Shown: positions 32,880 through 42,219, counted from the stretch's first letter. The stretch: DNA of 64,000 nucleotides from Pikeienuella litoralis (GCF_037646705.1 NZ_JBBHER010000010.1:1-64000); one strand, 5' to 3'. The notes: generated from the sequence alone by a model not told the origin. Numbers and translations are program-made.

Positions 32880-34165
32880 TGCTGGGCGTTACGATCATCG
32901 TCCTTCTGGGGCTTCTGGCGCTCAGCGTGCCGGTCGCGGCCGCGCTCTTCATCCTCGGCGTGACGCTCGACTGGGGCTATTCGCCGGCGCCGCTGATCAA
33001 CGCGCTCGGCAGCCAGCTCTGGACCACCTCGACGAGCTTCATCCTCGTCGCGATTCCGCTTTTCATCATGATCGGCGAGATATTGCAGCGCTCGGGGATC
33101 GCCACCAAGGTCTACGATGCGCTCGACGCGTGGCTCTCGTGGATGCCGGGCGGGTTGATGCACGCCAATATCGGCACGGCGACGTTCTTTTCGGCGACCT
33201 CCGGCTCCTCGGTCGCGACCGCGGCCACCGTGGCGACGATCGCGATGCCGCAGGCGCGCAGGCTCGGTTATGACGAGCGCTTCTTCGCCGGCTCGATCGC
33301 GGCGGGCGGCACGCTCGGCATCCTCATCCCGCCTTCGATCAACCTGATCGTCTACGGGTTTCTCGCGCGGACCTCGATCCCGGAGCTCTTTCTCGCCGGC
33401 ATCGTCCCGGGCGTGCTCATGGCGCTGCTCTTCATGCTGATTATCGCCATCCTTTGCGCCGTCAAGCCGGAATGGGGCGGCGGGCGCCGCTCGGCCAGCA
33501 TGGCCGAACGGGTGTCGAAATTGCGCCATCTCGGCCCGATCCTGCTGCTCTTCGCCTTCATAATCGGGTCGATCTACGCCGGTTGGACCACCCCGACCGA
33601 GGCTGCGGCCGTGGGCGTGATCGTCGCGCTGATCATGGCCTGGGCCGCCGGGGGCATGTCCTGGAAAATGATCTTCGAGACGCTCGAAGGAACGATGCGC
33701 ACGACGGTGATGATCATGCTGATCCTCATCGCCGCGAACTTCCTCAACTTCGTGCTGGCCTCGGTCGGGCTGACGGACCGGCTGCTGACGGTGATCACGG
33801 AGCTCGAGCTCGGGGCGATGCAGACGCTGATGCTGCTGATCGCGTTCTACATCGTCCTCGGCTTTTTCGTCGAAACGCTCTCGCTGATGATCGTGACCAT
33901 CCCCATCGTCATCCCCATCGTCGCGGGACTCGGGTTCGATCTTGTCTGGTTCGGGATCCTGCTGATCGTGCTGATCGAGATGGCGCTGATCACGCCGCCG
34001 ATCGGCCTCAATCTTTATGTCGTGCAAGGGGTGCGCGGGCGGGGCTCGTTGAACGAGGTGATCGTCGGCGTCATTCCGTTCGTCGTGGCGATGCTGCTGA
34101 TGATCGTGGCGCTGCTGCTCTTCCCGGAGCTCGCCCTCTTCCTGCCCAGTCTCGCCGAGGGCTGA
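32879..34165 (+). CDS. TRAP transporter large permease (DctM family)
   Basis: A 428-residue polytopic protein. It carries VAIPLFIMIGEILQRSGIA, SATSGSSVATAATVATIAMP, AGSIAAGGTLGILIPPSI and the C-terminal ALITPPIGLNLYVVQG, all hallmarks of the TRAP large subunit. It pairs with the DctQ protein encoded directly upstream. In the same operon follow a dihydrodipicolinate-synthase-family gene (75 bases on) and a DUF2848 gene. Confidence 0.88.
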   Translation: MLGVTIIVLLGLLALSVPVAAALFILGVTLDWGYSPAPLINALGSQLWTTSTSFILVAIPLFIMIGEILQRSGIATKVYDALDAWLSWMPGGLMHANIGTATFFSATSGSSVATAATVATIAMPQARRLGYDERFFAGSIAAGGTLGILIPPSINLIVYGFLARTSIPELFLAGIVPGVLMALLFMLIIAILCAVKPEWGGGRRSASMAERVSKLRHLGPILLLFAFIIGSIYAGWTTPTEAAAVGVIVALIMAWAAGGMSWKMIFETLEGTMRTTVMIMLILIAANFLNFVLASVGLTDRLLTVITELELGAMQTLMLLIAFYIVLGFFVETLSLMIVTIPIVIPIVAGLGFDLVWFGILLIVLIEMALITPPIGLNLYVVQGVRGRGSLNEVIVGVIPFVVAMLLMIVALLLFPELALFLPSLAEG

Positions 34166-34240
34166 CTTCGCCCTTTCAACCGGCCGGACAAGCGAGCTAT
34201 GACACCGGCGAGCAAACTCGAATTCGATGGAGAATGGGAT

Positions 34241-35158
34241 ATGACGAAAAAGATCACCGGTGGGGTTCTCTCCCCCGTTGTCACGCCGTTCGACGCCGAC
34301 CTCAGGCCGGATCGGGCGCGCTGGCTCGCGCATTGCCGCTGGCTTCTGTCGCAGGATTGCGGACTGGCGATTTTCGGCACCAATTCTGAGGCGAACTCGC
34401 TCTCGCTGGCCGAGCGGCGCGCCCTTCTGGAAGCCGCCGCGCAGGAGCTCGACCCTGGTCGAATGATGCCGGGGACCGGCGCCTCCGCCCTGCCCGATGC
34501 GGTGGAGTTGACCCGGGCCGCGGTCGAGGCCGGGTGCGCGGGCGTTCTGATGCTGCCGCCCTTCTACTACAAGGGCGTCACCGACGACGGCTTGTTCGCG
34601 TTCTACTCCGAGATCATCCAGCGCATCGGCGACGACCGCTTGCGCATCTATCTCTACCACATCCCGCCGGTGAGCCAGGTTCCGATCTCGCTCGATCTGA
34701 TCGAACGTCTGCTGTCGGCATATCCGGGAACCATCGCCGGCGTGAAGGACAGCTCGGGCGATTGGAGCAATACCGCCGCGATGATCGAGCGGTTCGATAA
34801 TTTCGACGTCTTCGCCGGCTCGGAAGAGTTCCTGCTGCCGACGCTGCGCGCCGGCGGGGCGGGCTGCATCAGCGCCACGGCGAACATAAATCCGGCGGCG
34901 ATTCACGACGTCTTCGTCAACTGGCGGGCGCCGGACGCCGATGCGCGGCAGGAGGCGATCACCGCGTTCCGGCGGGAGATTGCGAAGTTCCCGATGATTC
35001 CCGCGCTCAAGGCGGTGATCGGGCTGCGCACCGACGATCCGGACTGGGGGCGCGTGCGCCCGCCGCTGATGCGGCTCGACGAAGCCGCGCTCGCGGAGCT
35101 TTCGCGCGTGATCGACCAAGCGGATTTCCAGATGCCCGGACGGCGCGAGGCCGCGTAG
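34241..35158 (+). CDS. Dihydrodipicolinate synthase/N-acetylneuraminate lyase family protein
   Basis: A 305-residue class I aldolase. I chose the ATG at 34241 behind GGAG. Family residues are present: SPVVTPFDADL near the start, the keto-acid loop GTNSEANSLS (GTTGE-like), the active-site Tyr in YLYHIPP, and the Schiff-base Lys in GTIAGVKDSSGDW. The Asn of the usual YNIP motif is His here, so it is probably not the lysine-pathway DapA. Relatives act as pyruvate-forming aldolases or decarboxylating dehydratases. Encoded after a TRAP transporter and before DUF2848, it probably acts on the imported acid. Confidence 0.8.
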   Translation: MTKKITGGVLSPVVTPFDADLRPDRARWLAHCRWLLSQDCGLAIFGTNSEANSLSLAERRALLEAAAQELDPGRMMPGTGASALPDAVELTRAAVEAGCAGVLMLPPFYYKGVTDDGLFAFYSEIIQRIGDDRLRIYLYHIPPVSQVPISLDLIERLLSAYPGTIAGVKDSSGDWSNTAAMIERFDNFDVFAGSEEFLLPTLRAGGAGCISATANINPAAIHDVFVNWRAPDADARQEAITAFRREIAKFPMIPALKAVIGLRTDDPDWGRVRPPLMRLDEAALAELSRVIDQADFQMPGRREAA

Positions 35159-35209
35159 CGGCGGCAGAAGCGCATTCCATTCAACGCGAGAGACCGAAGG
35201 AGAGGCGTC

Positions 35210-35908
35210 ATGCCGACGACATCATTGCGACTGGACCCGGAGGGCGGCGATGCGAGGGACGTCGTGATCGGGCGGGCGATCGTGGCGGGCTGGACCGGCC
35301 GCGATCAGGCCGCCGTGGATCATCATGTCGCCGAACTGGCCGAGCTCGGCATCGCGCCGCCCTCCGAGACGCCGATCTTCTATCGGGTGGCCGCGGCCAT
35401 GCTGACCGACGCGGCGGCGATCGAGGTTGTTGGCGAAGGCACGTCGGGCGAAGTCGAGCCGGTGCTGATCGACGACGGGGATCGCCTCTGGCTGGGGCTC
35501 GGCTCGGACCACACGGACCGCGAGCTCGAGGCGCATTCCATCGCGCTCTCCAAGCAGATTTGCCACAAACCGATCGCCCGGGCCGTCTGGCCTTACGACG
35601 AGGTTCAGGACCATCTCGACGCGCTGGAGCTGCGCGCGTGGATCCGGAACAGCCCCGATGACGAATGGACGCTTTATCAGGAGGGAACGCTGGCGGAGAT
35701 TCGCCGGCTTCCGGAACTTCTGGCCAACTCGCCGGCGGCGAAGGCGGCCGGGCGGCTGGAGGCGGGCGCCGCAATGATGTGCGGCACCGTGCCGGCGCTG
35801 GGCGGCGTGCGGCCGGCGCGCTTCTTTCGCATGGAGCTGAAAGACCCGGTTCTGGGGCGCGCGATCGACCACGCCTACGAGACCCTGCCGCTCCCGATCG
35901 TCGCCTGA
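35210..35908 (+). CDS. DUF2848 domain-containing protein
   Basis: A 232-residue protein that I recognise as DUF2848 from IVAGWTGRDQAAVDHHVAEL, the GLGSDHTDRELEAHSI segment and SKQICHKP. The SDHTDR and K-x-CxKP elements recall the fold of fumarylacetoacetate-hydrolase relatives, but no function is established and I assign none. GGAGAGG lies six bases before the start. It is the last gene of the plus-strand operon, meeting the minus-strand TRAP gene after a 15-bp gap. DUF2848 genes often sit beside TRAP and amidase genes, as here. Confidence 0.75.
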   Translation: MPTTSLRLDPEGGDARDVVIGRAIVAGWTGRDQAAVDHHVAELAELGIAPPSETPIFYRVAAAMLTDAAAIEVVGEGTSGEVEPVLIDDGDRLWLGLGSDHTDRELEAHSIALSKQICHKPIARAVWPYDEVQDHLDALELRAWIRNSPDDEWTLYQEGTLAEIRRLPELLANSPAAKAAGRLEAGAAMMCGTVPALGGVRPARFFRMELKDPVLGRAIDHAYETLPLPIVA

Positions 35909-35923
35909 AGCGGGGGCGCGCTC

Positions 35924-37222
35924 CTACATCATCTTCGCCGGCAGCCAGGTTGCGATGCCGGGGAACGCGATGAGGAGCGCGACCCCGATCAGCATCATCA
36001 CGAAGAAGGGCGCGGTCGCCTTGGCGACGTAGAGGATATTGCGCCCGGTCAACAACTGGACGACGAAGAGATTGAACCCCACCGGCGGCGTGATCTGAGC
36101 GATCTCGACCACGAGAACCATGTAGACGCCGAACCAGAGCGGGTCGATCCCCGCGGCCTGCGTCATCGGCAAGACGATCGAGATCGTCAGAACGATGATC
36201 GAGATCCCATCCAGAAAGCACCCGAGCAGCAGGAAGAACAGGGTCAGCGCCGCGAGCAGCGGATAGGCGGTGAGTCCGTAACTGTTGATCAGGTTCGCCA
36301 GCGCCCGCGGGATGCCGCTATAGCCCATCACGCTGGTCAGGAAGGCGGCCGAGCCGATGATGAACCCGATCATGCACGAGGTGCGGGTCGCGCCGTAGAG
36401 GCTCTCCTTGAACGCCGTCCAGTTCATGCCGCCGGAGGCGAAGGCGATGAGCAGCGATCCCGCCACGCCCAGCGACGCCGCCTCGGTCGGCGTCGCGTAG
36501 CCGGCGTAGATCGAGCCGATCACCGCGACGATCAGAAAGACGACGGGCAGAAGGAGCCGCAGCCGGTAGAGCTTCTCGCGCCAGGGCATCCTCTCGACCC
36601 GGTCCGGCATCCTTCCGGGATGAAGGAGCGCCCAGACGCCGATATAGCCCATCAGGAGCGCGACGAGCATGAGCCCCGGAAAGACGCCGGCGATGAAGAG
36701 CCGGCCGATCGAGACGTTCGCCGAGACGCCATAGACGATCATCATGATCGAGGGCGGAATCAGCAGGCCCAGCGTGCCCGACGCGGCGAGCGAGCCGAGG
36801 GCCATCCGCTCGTCATAGCCGCGCGCCTTGAGTTCGGGCAGCGACATCCGGCCGACCGTCGCCGCCGTCGCCGCCGAGGAGCCGCTGACCGCGGCGAAGA
36901 CGGCGCAGCCGAGAACGTTGACATGCAGCAGCCGCCCCGGCAGCCGCGTCACCCACGGCGAGAGCCCCTTGAAGAGATCGTCCGAGAGACGGGAGCGAAA
37001 GAGGATCTCGCCCATCCAGACGAAGAGCGGCAGCGCCGTCAGGGTCCAGCCGCTGAGCGCGCTCCAGAATGTCTGCGGCATCACGAGCGTGATCGGCGCG
37101 GTCGTGATCGCCCACATCCCGATGATGCTGATGAGGAGGAGCGAGATCGCCACCCAGATTCCGCTGCCGAGAAACGCCAGCAGCAAAAGCCCGAGGATTG
37201 GGCTGAAGGTGATCGGATCCAT
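35924..37222 (-). CDS. TRAP transporter large permease (DctM family)
   Basis: A 432-residue membrane protein with TRAP large-subunit motifs: LTALPLFVWMGEILFRSRLS, AVSGSSAATAATVGRMSLPE, LGSLAASGTLGLLIPPSI and the C-terminal IAQITPPVGFNLFVVQ. It is the last gene of the minus-strand pxpABC-TRAP operon, two bases after the small permease. It converges on DUF2848 with no clear terminator between them. Confidence 0.88.
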   Translation of the reverse strand: MDPITFSPILGLLLLAFLGSGIWVAISLLLISIIGMWAITTAPITLVMPQTFWSALSGWTLTALPLFVWMGEILFRSRLSDDLFKGLSPWVTRLPGRLLHVNVLGCAVFAAVSGSSAATAATVGRMSLPELKARGYDERMALGSLAASGTLGLLIPPSIMMIVYGVSANVSIGRLFIAGVFPGLMLVALLMGYIGVWALLHPGRMPDRVERMPWREKLYRLRLLLPVVFLIVAVIGSIYAGYATPTEAASLGVAGSLLIAFASGGMNWTAFKESLYGATRTSCMIGFIIGSAAFLTSVMGYSGIPRALANLINSYGLTAYPLLAALTLFFLLLGCFLDGISIIVLTISIVLPMTQAAGIDPLWFGVYMVLVVEIAQITPPVGFNLFVVQLLTGRNILYVAKATAPFFVMMLIGVALLIAFPGIATWLPAKMM

Positions 37223-37224
37223 GG

Positions 37225-37758
37225 CTACCCGCCCGGTTCTTCGCCGCGCGCCGCGCGGCTTGCGGTGTCCTCGAACGCGCGATACGTCGGCTCACGCCCG
37301 CGGAGGACAAGCACGAGTTGCTCGATGAGCGCGACCTCGATGAGGACGCTTCCGGCCGCCATCGCCGTCTGCGGAATCCAGAGCGGCACCGGCACGAGGC
37401 CGACGGAAACGTCGCCGAACCGATATGAATCCCACGTCATCATCGTCGCCGAATAGGCGAAAAGCCCGACGGCGAAGGCGGCGGCCGCGAGACACCATAT
37501 CTCGGCGAGCCGCCGGCGGCCGGGCGGCAACGCCTGCAGGACGAGCCCGACCCGGATATGACCGCCCGAACGCAGCGTCCAGGCGAGCGCGAGGAAGATG
37601 GAGGCCGCCATGCAGAAGCCGGCGAACTCCGTCCCCGTCGAGACGAGGTAGCCAAGCATCCGGCCCACGATCTGGACGAAGGTGAGCGCGGCGATCGCGG
37701 CGAGCAGGACCGCCGACAGGACGCCGGCGACATGGAAGATCCAGTCGAGTATCTTCAC
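37225..37758 (-). CDS. TRAP transporter small permease (DctQ family)
   Basis: A 177-residue protein with four hydrophobic helices. The most likely start is GTG at 37758, which gives MKILDWIFHVAGVLSAVL directly at the first helix; the frame remains open further upstream, but that would add a non-membrane Arg-rich tail overlapping the dctP gene. The loop LRSGGHIRVGLVLQALPPGRRR and PLWIPQTAMAAGSVLIEVAL match DctQ. It links the binding protein and large subunit encoded on either side. Confidence 0.8.
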   Translation of the reverse strand: MKILDWIFHVAGVLSAVLLAAIAALTFVQIVGRMLGYLVSTGTEFAGFCMAASIFLALAWTLRSGGHIRVGLVLQALPPGRRRLAEIWCLAAAAFAVGLFAYSATMMTWDSYRFGDVSVGLVPVPLWIPQTAMAAGSVLIEVALIEQLVLVLRGREPTYRAFEDTASRAARGEEPGG

Positions 37759-37781
37759 AGGGAAGCCGCCGCCGATCGCGC

Positions 37782-38774
37782 CTACTCCATCGATCTGTAA
37801 CGCTCGATGACCTCCTTGCCCTCGTCGCCGGCGCTCTCGAGCCATTCGTCGAGCATTGTCGCGCCGATCTCCTTCAGGCCGGCGAGCAGTTCCGCGTTCG
37901 GCTTCTTCACGGTGATGCCGTGTTCGGCCAGCGTCCCGATCTGTTCTTCGGTCACGGCCGGCGCATTTTTCCAGGCCCGGTCTTCGGCGGCCACGGCGGC
38001 GTCCTCCACCGCTTTCTTCTCGTCTTCCGACAAGCCGTCAAAGACGCTCTGGTTCATCACGATGACGTTCCAGGTGATGAAGGCCTCGACATCGTAGAAA
38101 TGGCTCACGAAGTCCCAGGCCTGGGTGTCGACGCCGGTGGTCGGCGACGTGATCATCGCCTGAACCACGCCGGTCGCGAAGGCCTGCGGCACCTCGGCCT
38201 GCTGAATGGTCACCGGCGTCGCGCCCATCAGCTCCGCCAGCCTGGCGGTGCTGGGGTTGTAGGCCCGCATCGTCACGCCGTCGAAATCGGAGAGGCTGTT
38301 GATCTCCTTGTCGGCGTAGATGCCCTGGCGCGGCCATGACTGGATGAAAAGAAGCTTCACCCCGCGCGTCGCCAGCTCCTTCTCGATGGCCGGGCGCGCG
38401 GCCTTCGCGAGCTTGCGGTTGGCCTCATAGCCCACGGCGAGAAACGGGATCGCATCGACCGCGAAGATCGGGCTCAGGTTCGACTGCATCGACATCAGAT
38501 ATTCGCCGAGCTCGACCTGCCGCGTCTGCACCGCCCTGAGCACGTCAGGCTGACGGACCAGCGAATCTTCGGTGTGAACTTCGATCTTTATCTCGCCGTT
38601 GGAATTCTCGGCGACCCCCTCGACGAACTCCATGATGTTTTTCGTCATGTAGTTCTGCGCGTTCGAGCGCGCCGGCAGGTTCCACGTCGTCTCGGCCAAC
38701 GCCGCGCCAACCGCGCCCGCCGAGGTCATCGCGCCGGCGAGCAGAGCCACGATCGTCCTTCTCTTGAGGTCCAT
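37782..38774 (-). CDS. TRAP transporter binding protein (DctP family)
   Basis: A 330-residue periplasmic protein with a signal peptide (cleavage near ALA-ET, about residue 27). DctP features include WNLPARSNAQNYMTKNIMEF, VHTEDSLVRQPDVLRAVQ, SLSDFDGVTMRAYNPST with the carboxylate-binding Arg, and FITWNVIVMNQSVFDGLSEDE (about 213-233). It lies in the same operon as pxpABC, so 5-oxoproline or a similar lactam acid is a reasonable candidate ligand, by inference only. Confidence 0.85.
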   Translation of the reverse strand: MDLKRRTIVALLAGAMTSAGAVGAALAETTWNLPARSNAQNYMTKNIMEFVEGVAENSNGEIKIEVHTEDSLVRQPDVLRAVQTRQVELGEYLMSMQSNLSPIFAVDAIPFLAVGYEANRKLAKAARPAIEKELATRGVKLLFIQSWPRQGIYADKEINSLSDFDGVTMRAYNPSTARLAELMGATPVTIQQAEVPQAFATGVVQAMITSPTTGVDTQAWDFVSHFYDVEAFITWNVIVMNQSVFDGLSEDEKKAVEDAAVAAEDRAWKNAPAVTEEQIGTLAEHGITVKKPNAELLAGLKEIGATMLDEWLESAGDEGKEVIERYRSME

Positions 38775-38803
38775 TTCAATCTCCCTGTGCGTTGTCTCGA
38801 TTT

Positions 38804-39472
38804 TCAGTCTGCGAGTTCGGCCCGCGCGAGGTCCCAGAGCAGGCGGTAGCGCCCCGACGACACCAGCCGCAGCCCCTCAGCGGTCTTCGCGAGGTCCAGC
38901 GCCTTCTCGGCCGGGCCGAGCGCCTCCTGTCCGGTCGCGTCGATCAGGACATACCAGTCGCTCGCGCCCGCCGCGGCCGCGGGGTCCTCCTTCAACGGCT
39001 TCGAAAGCGCCGGGTCGTTCGCCAGCACGTGGATCGACAGCACGCCGTCGAGGTCGAGGGCCGCGTCGATCCGCGCCTTGAGCGCCGCGGCGGACGGCTC
39101 CTTCCCCGCCGCGGGGCGGAGGCGGATGAGCCCGAGCGCGGCGCCGCGGCCGACCCCCCGGCTCTCGACCACGCGGGCGCAGGCGCGGGTCGCATCCCGG
39201 AAACGATCGATGTTTCTCAGCGACCACGCCGTCTGGTTGGCAAGCCGGTGATGGTATTCGGGGCTGCCCAGCGTCTCGATCGTCTCGGTGGTGTAGATGC
39301 CGAGATAGCGCGCCGCCGCGTCCTCAGCCACATAGCGGCGCGCTTCGAGGAAGCCGGGTATCGCCACGCGCTCGGCGAGATGCTCCTTGTCGTACCATCG
39401 GTTGAAATCTTCTTCATGCTCTGCGCTGATATTCATGAAGTTGATCAGCATGGCTTGGCCGGAAAGGGGCAT
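38804..39472 (-). CDS. Dimeric alpha/beta-barrel protein, DUF4286/EthD-like
   Basis: A 222-residue protein. The ATG at 39472 is the first good start, with AGGAG about a dozen bases upstream. Residues 8-100 resemble an EthD/DUF4286-type ferredoxin-like barrel: MLINFMNISAEHEEDFNRWY, KEHLAERVAIPGFLEARRYV and YLGIYTTETIETLGSPEYHH. The second half (about 110-215) looks like a degenerate repeat of the same fold. Such proteins often assist catabolic enzymes, but no activity can be assigned. It lies between pxpC and the TRAP genes in one minus-strand operon. Confidence 0.65.
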   Translation of the reverse strand: MPLSGQAMLINFMNISAEHEEDFNRWYDKEHLAERVAIPGFLEARRYVAEDAAARYLGIYTTETIETLGSPEYHHRLANQTAWSLRNIDRFRDATRACARVVESRGVGRGAALGLIRLRPAAGKEPSAAALKARIDAALDLDGVLSIHVLANDPALSKPLKEDPAAAAGASDWYVLIDATGQEALGPAEKALDLAKTAEGLRLVSSGRYRLLWDLARAELAD

Positions 39473-39601
39473 GGGCGCTTCTAGGCTCCTGTCTGCGACT
39501 AATCGCGCGCGGCGGACCGGCGCGCGCGGCGCGTCCGCCATCCTCCACAATTCGTGGCGCATGGTCGCTCATGTGTCAATGCCGGGGCCGGCCGCGCAAA
39601 C

Positions 39602-40645
39602 CTATTCGGCGCGCGGCGCGTCCACGACCCCGCTCACGAGATTCACCGACAGGAGAGCGGCGCTCGAAAGCGTCATCGGGTCGATCAGGATCGGCTCGAG
39701 GCTTCGCAAGAGCGTGCGGATTTCGCGCTCGCGCGCCGCGCGCTCCGCCTCCGCCTCCTCGACGGAGACCGCCGCGAAGCGAACGGTCGCGCCGGGCGCG
39801 AGCCGGCCCAGCGCCGGCAGGTCGGCGGAGATCGCCGTGGCGATCTTGGGGTAGCCGCCCGTCGTCTGATGATCGGCCAGAAGCACGATCGGCTGGCCGT
39901 CCCCGGGCACCTGAATCGAGCCGGTCGCGATTCCGTCCGACACGATGTTGTAGCCCCGCTCGTGCTCCAGTCGCGGACCGCTCAGCCGCAGCCCCATCCG
40001 ATCCGCGTCCCTGGTCACCACGAACTCCGAATTCAGCAGCGCCGCGATCCCGGCCGCGCTGAAATGGTCGTCCTGCGGCCCGAGCACGACGCGGATCCGC
40101 TCGGGCGGCGCCAGCGAGGGGGGCCGCGCGACCCGTATCTCCGCCCGGGCTGCGACCGTGTCGAGATTGAGCGCGAGCCTGTCGCCCTCCGCGAGGGTGC
40201 GGCCGCCGAATCCGCCGAACCCCGCGCGCAGACATGTCGAGCGGCTGCCGAGAATCTCGGGCGCGTCGAACCCGCCCTCGACCGCGAGATAGGCCGTGAC
40301 GCTGTCGCGGAGCGCGGGAACGCGGAAGACGGTTCCGCGCTCCAGCCGCACGGACCGCCAAGGGGCGATTTCGCCCCGCTCCGGCGCGATGATCTCGAGC
40401 GGCGAGGACGCGCCGCAGAGCGCGACCCGCACATGGTCCGCGCCGACCGTCAGCGTCGGGCCGGCGAGGCGCATCTCCAGCGCCGCCTCGCCTTCAGCGT
40501 TGCCGACCAGCGCGTTGGCGAGCCTGAGCGAGTCCGGATCGAGCGCGCCCGACACCGGGATGCCGGCGGCCTGGTGTCCGGGCCGGCCGAGATCCTGCAA
40601 TGTCGTCACCGGCCCCGGAGCCGCGACGAGCAGCGCCGCGCTCAT
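39602..40645 (-). CDS. pxpC: 5-oxoprolinase subunit PxpC (KipA/biotin-dependent carboxyltransferase family)
   Basis: A 347-residue protein. It begins LLVAAPGPVTTLQDLGRPG with the family motif HQAAGIPVSGALDPDSLRLAN, and later has LTVGADHVRVALCG, RAGFGGFGGRTLAEGD, VGPQDDHF-like VLGPQDDHFSAAGI and DGQPIVLLADHQTTGGYPK. PxpC joins PxpB and PxpA to hydrolyse 5-oxoproline to glutamate with ATP. Its start overlaps the pxpB stop by four bases. All three subunits are encoded consecutively, which makes the call firm at the pathway level. Related urea-carboxylase or Kip sporulation-type roles are less likely here. Confidence 0.85.
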   Translation of the reverse strand: MSAALLVAAPGPVTTLQDLGRPGHQAAGIPVSGALDPDSLRLANALVGNAEGEAALEMRLAGPTLTVGADHVRVALCGASSPLEIIAPERGEIAPWRSVRLERGTVFRVPALRDSVTAYLAVEGGFDAPEILGSRSTCLRAGFGGFGGRTLAEGDRLALNLDTVAARAEIRVARPPSLAPPERIRVVLGPQDDHFSAAGIAALLNSEFVVTRDADRMGLRLSGPRLEHERGYNIVSDGIATGSIQVPGDGQPIVLLADHQTTGGYPKIATAISADLPALGRLAPGATVRFAAVSVEEAEAERAAREREIRTLLRSLEPILIDPMTLSSAALLSVNLVSGVVDAPRAE

Positions 40646-41376
40646 GCGCCGTCCCCGTCGATCTCCACCCGCTCGGCGGGCGGGCGGGCGGCCAGATCGT
40701 CGTACTCTTTCGCCTCGATCGGGCGAAACCGGACATGATCGCCGGCGCGCAGGAGCGAGGGCGGGTCGGTGCGGATGTCGAAAAGCACCGCCGGGGTCCG
40801 GCCGATGGCGCTCCAGCCGCCGGGGCTCTCGAAAGGGTAGATCACCGTCTGCCCGACCGCGATCGCCACCGTCCCGGCGGGGATGCGCGTGCGCGGCGTC
40901 TCGCGGCGCGGCAGCGTAAGCTCCCTCGGCAGGTCGCCGAGATAGGGGTGCCCGGGAGCGAAGCCCATCATGTAGACATAATGCGTGATCTCGCTGTGGA
41001 GCTTCACCGCCTCCGCCGGCGTGACGCCGCCGGCTTTCGCCACATCCTCGAGATCCGGCCCGTGCTCCCCGCCATAGACGACGGGCAAGGTCACCGTGCG
41101 GCTCGCCGCCTCATCTTCGGAATCGTCGATCTCCAGCGCCTCGATCTCGGCGCGCAGGCGGGCGCCGGAAATGATCAGCGGGTCATAATGCACCATGAGC
41201 GAGCGGAAGGTCGGCACCGTCTCGATCACGCCCTCGATCACGCCCTCGCGCGCGCCGCGCTCCAGCGCGCGCCGCAGCGCCATGGCCCGCGCGCTGAGCG
41301 CCCGGTCGACACGGTCGCCGAACTCGACGGTCAGCGCGCAGTCGCCTGACGGGAGATAGCGGATTTCCTTCGCCAT
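40642..41376 (-). CDS. pxpB: 5-oxoprolinase subunit PxpB (KipI family)
   Basis: A 244-residue protein of the KipI/allophanate hydrolase subunit 1 family. It starts IRYLPSGDCALTVEFGD and contains TFRSLMVHYDPL, the GEHGPDLEDVA segment, and the cyclophilin-like core YVYMMGFAPGHPYLG, RIPAGTVAIAVGQTVIYPFE and SPGGWSAIGRTP. It sits between pxpA and pxpC, overlapping pxpC by four bases and starting four bases after pxpA ends. It is the middle subunit of ATP-dependent 5-oxoprolinase in prokaryotes. Confidence 0.87.
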   Translation of the reverse strand: MAKEIRYLPSGDCALTVEFGDRVDRALSARAMALRRALERGAREGVIEGVIETVPTFRSLMVHYDPLIISGARLRAEIEALEIDDSEDEAASRTVTLPVVYGGEHGPDLEDVAKAGGVTPAEAVKLHSEITHYVYMMGFAPGHPYLGDLPRELTLPRRETPRTRIPAGTVAIAVGQTVIYPFESPGGWSAIGRTPAVLFDIRTDPPSLLRAGDHVRFRPIEAKEYDDLAARPPAERVEIDGDGA

Positions 41377-41380
41377 GCTC

Positions 41381-42166
41381 TCAGCCCGCGCCCTGGTCCG
41401 CCGTCTCGGCCATCGGCCGGATCTCGACGCCGGCGTCGGTCAACGCGCCGCGCACGGCGCGCGCCATCTCCACCGCGTGGAGATTGTCGCCATGCACGCA
41501 GATCGTGTCGAATTCGAGCGCGATCTCCTCGCCGTCGATCGTCGTCACTCTGCCCTCGGTCGCCATCCGCACCGCGCGGCGCGCCGCCGCCTCCGGGTCG
41601 TCGAGAACCGCGCCGGGCGTCTTGCGCGAGGCCAGCGTCCCGTCCGCAGTGTAGGCGCGGTCGGCATAGGCCTCGCGCGCGACGCGAAGGCCGGCCCGCA
41701 TGGCGGCGCGCTCCTGCTCGGTCCCCGGCAGCGCGACGAAGATCATGCCCGGATCGGTGGCCAGAACCGCCCGCGCCGAGGCGTCGGCCATGGCGGCGTC
41801 GATCGCGGTGAGATTGGCCAGCGCGCCATGCGCCTTGAAATGCGTCACCGGAACGCCGACCGCCCGCGCCATGCCCTGCAGCGCGCCGATCTGATAGATG
41901 AGCAGCTTCTCGATCTCGGCCGGGTCGTCGCCTTCGAATCTGCGGCGGCCGAACCCCCAGAGGTCCATGTAGCCCGGATGCGCGCCGACGCCGACGCCCT
42001 TGCTTCGCGCGAGACTCAATGTCTCATGCATCACCAGCGGATCGCCGCCGTGAAAGCCGCAGGCCACGTTGGCCGAAGTGATCACCTCGAACAACTCGGC
42101 GTCATGGCCCATCTTCCACGCGCCCCAGCTTTCACCCGTATCGGCGTTCAGATCCACTTTGCGCAT
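41381..42166 (-). CDS. pxpA: 5-oxoprolinase subunit PxpA (LamB/YcsF family)
   Basis: A 261-residue protein. I chose the ATG at 42166 (GGAG seven bases upstream), which gives the canonical MRKVDLNADTGESWGAW; an upstream in-frame start adds unrelated residues. Family motifs follow: ITSANVACGFHGGDPLVMHE, VGVGAHPGYMDLWGFGRR, VTHFKAHGALAN and EFDTICVHGDN, holding the conserved Asp and His cluster. It begins the minus-strand operon pxpABC - alpha/beta-barrel gene - TRAP. The divergent amidase gene begins 194 bases away, with a short palindrome between them. Confidence 0.88.
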   Translation of the reverse strand: MRKVDLNADTGESWGAWKMGHDAELFEVITSANVACGFHGGDPLVMHETLSLARSKGVGVGAHPGYMDLWGFGRRRFEGDDPAEIEKLLIYQIGALQGMARAVGVPVTHFKAHGALANLTAIDAAMADASARAVLATDPGMIFVALPGTEQERAAMRAGLRVAREAYADRAYTADGTLASRKTPGAVLDDPEAAARRAVRMATEGRVTTIDGEEIALEFDTICVHGDNLHAVEMARAVRGALTDAGVEIRPMAETADQGAG

Positions 42167-42219
42167 CGTCAATCTCCAGCATTTCCGGGGTGGCCCGGCG
42201 GATTTTCGCAGACCGTCAA

